Assembly: GCA_024696005.1 (NCBI GenBank)
Contig: JAILHF010000016.1
Coordinates: 1-44,012 of the forward strand
Reading direction: 5' to 3'
Length of the DNA: 44,012 nt
DNA from: Lachnospiraceae bacterium
GTDB taxonomy: Bacteria > Bacillota > Clostridia > Lachnospirales > Lachnospiraceae
Below the pieces are notes generated by a model that was given only the letters and a program-made list of their open reading frames with translations, had not been told where the DNA came from and did not search any database. A program made the position numbers and the translations under genes. Shown here piece by piece: positions 39,148-44,012 of this stretch (position 1 is the first letter of the stretch; each line of letters begins with the position of its first letter).

Positions 39148-40293
39148 ATGATGAAAAAGAGAGTTTTGGCACTTTTACTGGCAGGGGTCATGGCGGCATC
39201 GTCTCTGACGGGCTGCGGTGAGAAGGAAGAGCCCGCGAAGAAGACGGAGGATAACAAGGAAGAGGACGAGCCGGAAGAGGAGCCCGAGGAGAAAAAGCCG
39301 GCAGAGGATGAAAAAGAGGTAAGCGCATTCGACGGTATCTGGATCAGGGACAAGACGCATGACAGATGGGTCGTGATCAAAGGCAGCAAGTGGCATGAGG
39401 TCGACTATAACGGAGAAGCGAGCAGTGACGAAAAGGTAGAATACAGGGAAGACGGGAAATACGCCGATCTGATCGATTCGGACGGATCGGTATATCTTAC
39501 CTTCAGCATCGCTCCGGATGGCGGTCTCTTCGATGAGACCTTCCAGGAGACGTATTCTCCCGAGGATAAGCTTCCTGACGTATTCCCGGGTCAGGCTGCC
39601 GCCACGCTCGGCTTTGATGATATCGCGGACGGCTGGTATTACGAGGTGATCGATCCGGACAACCTTACGGATTATGTCGCCCAGGGCACCATACAGATTG
39701 AGGCGGACGGCACTTATACGATGTGCTGGAATGATGGGGATGTGACGACGGGAACGATCCTGATCGAATATGCTGAGAACCCCGACGGGTCGTCGTATCC
39801 GGTATATTCCTTCTTTGCGGGAGGGAATAATCTCTGGATCGCCGGCACCTATGACGAGTCGGAGCCGCAGTATCTCTGGATCGGCAACGGCGGGATGGAG
39901 CGCCTGGTGCGCGGCGGCCGCGGCGACGAGTTCCTCGGACAGGGACGGATGGAATTTGAGGGGATGTATACGGATCCCGATTTCGGCAGAAGCACCATCG
40001 AGATCATCAGCCAGGACGGCATCCATTACAGCATCGATGTTGAATGGGCCTCAAGCCATGACGAAACCAGCTACTGGGAGATCGCCGATGCCGTGTATAA
40101 TGAGTCCGAGGGCGTTCTCGAGTATAGCGGAGCCAAGTTTTACGTACGTACCGGATCCAAGGATGATGTGAAATATACAAACGGAAGCGGAACCTTCTTT
40201 TTCGATGATGACGGAATGCTGAACTGGATCAGCGATAACAGCAAGGAAGACGGTGTTGACGGCAGCACCGTGTTCGAAAAGCTTCCCTGGTGA
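39148..40293 (+). CDS. Secreted lipoprotein, probable target of the two-component module
   Basis: A 381-aa lipoprotein. The signal peptide ends in Leu-Thr-Gly-Cys with Cys23 as anchor. A strongly charged Glu/Lys/Pro linker spans about residues 24-56. The rest is beta-rich and acidic with several Trp-containing repeats (Gly-Ile-Trp-Ile-Arg, Ser-Lys-Trp-His-Glu, Asp-Gly-Trp-Tyr, Ser-Tyr-Trp-Glu). This pattern recalls lipocalin-like or ligand-binding extracytoplasmic domains, but no family is recognised. GGGGAGG precedes two adjacent ATG codons; either can start. Its promoter carries the module's operator, so it may be the sensor's partner or its response. Confidence 0.8.
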   Translation: MMKKRVLALLLAGVMAASSLTGCGEKEEPAKKTEDNKEEDEPEEEPEEKKPAEDEKEVSAFDGIWIRDKTHDRWVVIKGSKWHEVDYNGEASSDEKVEYREDGKYADLIDSDGSVYLTFSIAPDGGLFDETFQETYSPEDKLPDVFPGQAAATLGFDDIADGWYYEVIDPDNLTDYVAQGTIQIEADGTYTMCWNDGDVTTGTILIEYAENPDGSSYPVYSFFAGGNNLWIAGTYDESEPQYLWIGNGGMERLVRGGRGDEFLGQGRMEFEGMYTDPDFGRSTIEIISQDGIHYSIDVEWASSHDETSYWEIADAVYNESEGVLEYSGAKFYVRTGSKDDVKYTNGSGTFFFDDDGMLNWISDNSKEDGVDGSTVFEKLPW

Positions 40294-40324
40294 TGCAAAG
40301 AACGTAAAACGGAACGAAAAAGTG

Positions 40325-40351
40325 TGGGGCGCCCTCATGGGCGCCCCATTT
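40325..40351 (+). terminator. Terminator hairpin after the lipoprotein gene
   Basis: TGGGGCGCCC pairs perfectly with GGGCGCCCCA over a 4-base loop; only three T follow, so termination may be incomplete. Confidence 0.6.
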
Positions 40352-40374
40352 GGCCTGCGTATCCCTGCAGGTCA

Positions 40375-40438
40375 ACAAAAAATGATCTGTCCCGTGACGG
40401 GTAATAAGAAGTTTTGCATGGCGGGCGGATGTTATGAT
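40375..40438 (+). promoter_or_regulatory. Promoter/leader segment shared with the xylanase gene (copy B)
   Basis: This is the counterpart of 948-1010, one base longer. It carries TATGAT at 40433-40438 as a possible -10 box and a small dyad CCCGT with ACGGG where copy A has CATGC with GCATG. As in copy A, a GC-rich hairpin lies upstream and a GGGAGAGG ribosome site downstream. Confidence 0.45.
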
Positions 40439-40488
40439 TTATGTGCGCGGCAGGCGCAGATACCAAAAATACGGAAGGGAGAGGGCTG

Positions 40489-41520
40489 ATGAAAAAAAGA
40501 GCATTGTTTATCGGAGGAACGGGGACGATCAGCACGGCGGTTGTCAAGAGGCTTGTCAACGAGCTGAACTGGGAAGTATGGGTCCTGAACCGGGGAAACC
40601 GCCCGGGTGTGCTGCCGGAGGAGGTCCGTCAGATCACCGCGGATATCAACGATGAAGCGGATGTTCTTTCCAAACTCGGGGATGCGCATTTCGATGCGGT
40701 GTGCGAGTTCATCGGCTTTACCGTTTCCCAGGTGGAAAGAGATTACAGGCTTTTTGCAGGCAGGACCTCGCAATATATCTATATCAGCTCGGCTTCTGCC
40801 TATCATAAGCCCGCTTCGGGCTATGTCATCACCGAAGGCACCGGTCTGGCGAACCCTTATTGGCAATATTCCCGCGACAAGATCGCGTGTGAAGAATTCC
40901 TGATGAAGATGTATAAGGAAAACGGCTTCCCCGTCACGATCGTCCGACCCAGCCACACCTATGACGAAAGAAACATTCCTTTGGGTGTGCACGGCAAGAA
41001 CGGATTCTGGCAGGTGATACGCCGCATGCAGGAGGGAAAGCCGGTGATCATCCAGGGTGACGGCTCCAGCCTGTGGACGCTGACCTGGAATGCCGACTTC
41101 GCGATCGGCTATACCGGGCTGATGGGAAACAGGCATGCGATCGGCGAAGCCTTCCAGATCACCTCGGATGAAACGCTTACCTGGGATCAGATCTACGAGA
41201 CCATTGCGGATGCACTGGGTGTGGAGCTCAAGGCATATCACGTTTCCACCGATTTTCTCCGCGCGGTCGGCGACAAGTATGGCTTCGACTATACGGGATC
41301 CCTTCTCGGGGACAAGTCCGTATCGGTCGTTTTTGACAATGCAAAATTGAAGCGCGTTGTGCCCGACATGAGAACGAATGTCCGTTTTGACATGGGCGTC
41401 CGCATCGCTCTGGATTATGTCCTTTCGCACCACGAGGAGTGCTGCAGGGAAGATCCGGAATTTGATGCCTGGTGCGACCGTGTGATCGAAGCATTGGAAA
41501 AGGCCAAGGCAGCTGTCTGA
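40489..41520 (+). CDS. NAD-dependent epimerase/dehydratase family (SDR) protein
   Basis: A 343-aa extended short-chain dehydrogenase/reductase. The dinucleotide motif Gly-Gly-Thr-Gly-Thr-Ile-Ser is at residues 9-15. Ile-Ser-Ser-Ala-Ser-Ala-Tyr supplies the catalytic Ser region, and Tyr-Ser-Arg-Asp-Lys takes the place of the usual Tyr-x3-Lys. It resembles sugar-nucleotide epimerases/reductases; the substrate is unknown. The start at 40489 is chosen because GGGAGAGG directly precedes it. It is transcribed alone, with its own upstream segment and a strong terminator. Confidence 0.87.
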   Translation: MKKRALFIGGTGTISTAVVKRLVNELNWEVWVLNRGNRPGVLPEEVRQITADINDEADVLSKLGDAHFDAVCEFIGFTVSQVERDYRLFAGRTSQYIYISSASAYHKPASGYVITEGTGLANPYWQYSRDKIACEEFLMKMYKENGFPVTIVRPSHTYDERNIPLGVHGKNGFWQVIRRMQEGKPVIIQGDGSSLWTLTWNADFAIGYTGLMGNRHAIGEAFQITSDETLTWDQIYETIADALGVELKAYHVSTDFLRAVGDKYGFDYTGSLLGDKSVSVVFDNAKLKRVVPDMRTNVRFDMGVRIALDYVLSHHEECCREDPEFDAWCDRVIEALEKAKAAV

Positions 41521-41538
41521 CATTTTTTCCCTTTTTTC

Positions 41539-41573
41539 GGGGGGAAGAACTCCGGTTCTTCTCCCCCTTTTTT
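41539..41573 (+). terminator. Intrinsic terminator after the SDR gene
   Basis: GGGGGGAAGAAC pairs with GTTCTTCTCCCCC around a TCCG loop, with one unpaired T, followed by six T. Confidence 0.92.
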
Positions 41574-41623
41574 GTTGCACAAACCCGCCGGGAGACTGCC
41601 GTGCCTGCATGAGCTGAAATGTC

Positions 41624-41652
41624 TTGACTAGTGAAGCACCGGATGATACACT
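41624..41652 (+). promoter_or_regulatory. Promoter of the surface protein gene
   Basis: TTGACT (41624-41629), a 17-base spacer and TACACT (41647-41652). Transcription should start near 41659, giving a leader of about 210 bases before ATG 41868. The leader has the hairpin listed next and a 16-base perfect palindrome at 41751-41766 (AGGAACTGCAGTTCCT). No known riboswitch was recognised in it. Confidence 0.75.
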
Positions 41653-41660
41653 TTGTCCCA

Positions 41661-41689
41661 ATATGGCGTTGGCAAACGTCATATTTTTG
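41661..41689 (+). other. 5'-terminal hairpin with T-run in the surface protein leader
   Basis: ATATGGCGTT (41661-41670) pairs with AACGTCATAT (41675-41684), 10 bp with one wobble and a GGCA loop, followed by TTTT. It begins about 2 bases after the predicted transcription start. It could stabilise the mRNA or attenuate transcription. Confidence 0.5.
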
Positions 41690-41867
41690 TTGCAGAAAAA
41701 TTCAGAATGAAGAATGGACGAAACGGAATGTGGAGTAAGGCCAAAGGAGAAGGAACTGCAGTTCCTGAAGGCCGCGATCCTGGATAAATACAGGTCCACA
41801 GGCTGAAGGGCTTTAGAGCAGATATAAAGCGGAAAAATGAGAAAGGTAGAATTTCGGAGGAGATACC

Positions 41868-44012
41868 ATGAAGAAAGATAAGAGATACTATTTCAGAAAC
41901 ATCATCAGTTGGTTTCTGATGCTGTCCATGATGCTGGGGACAATGCAGACGCCGGAGTTTGCGTTGGTGGTGCAGGCAGAGGAGCCGGGAGCTCCGGGGG
42001 ACCCGGAGGCGGGCCAGACGCAGACGGCTGTTTCTTATCTTGATGAAAGCGGTGAGGAACAGACTTGTGAGTCGGCTGCTGTCCTTTCGGGAAATGAGAC
42101 GTCCCTCGAACCCGGCTGGTATGTGGTCAATAGTGATCGTCTTCCACAACTCCGTCAGCCTGGATACTTCCGGGGCGTATCATATCATCCTTGCGGACGG
42201 CGGAAAGATGTCCATTGTGGGTGATAAGGACGAGAATGATGACTGGAGTGCATACAGCAACGGAGAAAGCCCTGTCGGTTTGGGCTGTTTATATGATGAT
42301 GACCGTAAAACCGGTATCGATCTCAGCATATATGCACAGTCTGCCGGCACAGGAGAGTTGTATATTAATAACGGATCAGGGTCTTTTGAGGACAGGATTA
42401 AGGTAGGTGATGCCATAAATGTCGATGAGCTCACCATTAACGGCGGAAAGATCACTTGCGATACCGAAGGTTCAAAAAGTTACGGAATAAGTACAAAGAA
42501 TCTTACCATCAATGATGGAACAGTTAATGCCACTGCCGCCACTATGAATAGTTATGCTTTGTTTAGTACCGGGAACATCACCATCAACGGCGGCAGCATA
42601 ACTGCTACTGCAAACGGGACTGACGGATCCGGAATAAAGGCAGATGCTTCCATAACGATCAACGATGGTGAGGTAAAAGCCGAAGCTCTGAAGGGAGGCA
42701 CTTTGGATGATAATTATGGAATAAGATCCGATGGACAAATAACGATCAACGGTGGTCGTGTTACAGCAAAGGGATCAAAGGCGGGTATTTATTCCGGTAA
42801 CGATGAAACACCTCTTTTACTGAGTTGGGAAAAGGAAACAGATTATTTCAGTGCTAACAGCTTCTCTCTTCCAAACGCTGATGTTGCCATCAGACCGGGG
42901 AAAACCTTTACCGACGGCAAGGGGCATTACTATGTGGCAGCAAATGCTTCCGAAGTGAAGAGTTTGGAAAATGTCACCCTCTCGGCTACAAGCGATACGG
43001 TCCATGCCGTAAACTTTGACTGTGGAGGATATGAGACTGTTCCGCCGCTGCAGATCCTGAAGGCCGGAAGCACGGTTACAGAGCCGGCTGACCCTAATGG
43101 GGAGACTACATATGACGGGAAAACCTTTGCCGGCTGGTATCAGGACGAGGCTTATCAGATCCGTTACGATTTTGATTCCGAGCTGACGGCAGATCTGTAT
43201 CTCCATGCCAAATGGGCGTCGTTAAGCAACGATCTTGAGAATGCATCCGTTAAAATGATCTATCGCTATACCGGCGATACCATTGAGCCCGTGGTAGAAA
43301 ACAATATCGGAAACACGCTTACAAAAGATACAGATTATACTGTCAGCTGTAAGAAAGATGGATCGGATACAGCTGTGTCCATGAAGGATCCCGGTTTTTA
43401 CAACATTACGGTTACCGGTAAAAATACATACAGCGGTTCAAAGACCGTGCGTGTCTGCGTGCTGACCTTTGACGCATATGACCCCGTTTCGGGAGAACTG
43501 AAACATGGCGTTACCTTACCGGAAGGAAAAGACGCCGCGATCGTCACAGCTTCCACCGTCTCCATGAATACGGGCTGGTATGTGGTGACGGAGAACGTGA
43601 GGGTGGATTCCCGCATGAAGGTAAACGGCGATGTCCATCTGGTCTTATGCGACGGCGTGACCCTGGATGCCGGAGGCGATGCGGGAAACAGGGGCATCAG
43701 CGTTACGGAGGGAAACTCTCTGACCATCTATTCCCAGGAGGGAAATAGCGGAAAGCTTGATGCGAGTACCGGGAAGGTGAATTATTATGCTGCTATCGGC
43801 GGCGACTGCCCTGCAAATCATAGTAATAACAGCAATAATAATATCAATAACAATAACGGAAATTTCAGCTTCGTGACGGCGGACTTCTGGCTGTACGCGA
43901 AATGGACGATCAAGCAGCACAGCGTGAGCTTCAACATGGCCGGAAAGAGCGTGGAGAACATGCCTGAAACGCAGACCGTGGAGCACGGTGCCGTGGCGAC
44001 CAGGCCGGCCGA
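41868..44012 (+). pseudogene. Large secreted beta-solenoid surface protein, frameshifted near 42138 and cut by window end
   Basis: A signal peptide (cleavage after Val-Gln-Ala, about residue 37) opens the gene, with AGGAG before ATG 41868. After Tyr-Val-Val-Asn-Ser-Asp at 42117-42137 the homologous sequence continues one base later, from 42139, and stays open to the window end (over 620 codons). One extra base (or two lost) explains this. Downstream come five ~20-26-residue units with Thr-Ile-Asn-Gly/Asp-Gly, a beta-solenoid like the Cthe_2159 carbohydrate-binding family. An InlB/Flg_new-type repeat follows (Phe-Ala-Gly-Trp-Tyr ... Lys-Trp), then a second Gly-Trp-Tyr-Val-Val domain, an Asn/Ser-rich run and a second repeat start. 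It could be a cell-surface adhesin or glycan binder. The frameshift may be real or a sequencing error. Confidence 0.75.

Noticed and set aside
41707-41787. A 26-codon upstream frame in the same leader
   Set aside because: It has no ribosome site and no recognisable content; likely chance.
41653-41867. A c-di-GMP or other riboswitch in the surface protein leader
   Set aside because: The conserved riboswitch core segments could not be found; only simple hairpins and a palindrome are visible.

Overview
The window looks like a chromosomal segment of an anaerobic, gut- or rumen-type Clostridia, most likely a fairly GC-rich member of the Lachnospiraceae. The grounds are the gene order guanylate-kinase-like / yaaR / holB / ricT / trmN6-like / rsmI, a glycyl-radical pyruvate formate-lyase, a cytoplasmic GH10 xylanase, a giant acyl-CoA dehydratase activase protein, Gram-positive lipoproteins and strong AGGAGG ribosome binding sites. 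The assignment rests on gene content only. No rRNA, tRNA or CRISPR array was seen.

Layout. 1-2621: the end of a 147-bp MITE, a histidine phosphatase, a GH10 xylanase and a deletion scar of an ABC exporter. 2621-9797 (minus): a three-gene signalling operon with its own sigma-A-type promoter: REC / degenerate GGDEF / REC / HD-GYP, then a hybrid kinase with a C-terminal Hpt, then a hybrid kinase fused to a DegV lipid-binding domain. 9809-9955: an intact MITE copy with terminal inverted repeats and an 8-bp target duplication, next to the operon promoter. 10111-12880: a pyruvate formate-lyase operon in which the enzyme is split into a 684-aa catalytic chain and an 81-aa glycyl-radical chain, with a 72-aa cysteine-tailed paralogue of the radical domain encoded between them. 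13034-18655: a lipoprotein, then the divergent six-gene housekeeping operon. 18665-21662 (minus): a flavin reductase and a large protein with an N-terminal cNMP-binding-like domain. 21722-26738: a surface-glycan operon (putative glycosyltransferase, methyltransferase plus kinase-like protein, two-domain GT2). 26786-31650: the 1458-aa dehydratase activase protein and an alcohol dehydrogenase remnant. 31836-36140: radical SAM protein, exonuclease, HAD hydrolase, an AT-rich CPBP protease gene and a membrane-anchored HNH protein. 36211-40293: a hybrid kinase / response regulator pair and a lipoprotein, with two nearly identical operator-promoters. 40375-44012: an SDR epimerase and a large secreted beta-solenoid surface protein that carries a frameshift and runs off the window.

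The most notable observations are (i) the split pyruvate formate-lyase with its extra Cys-tailed radical-domain paralogue, (ii) the HK-REC-DegV fusion in a phosphorelay that appears to end in a c-di-GMP phosphodiesterase instead of a DNA-binding regulator, and (iii) a self-contained two-component module whose two promoters share an 18-bp dyad element at identical distance from the -10 box. All functional statements are inferences from sequence; no searches were run.
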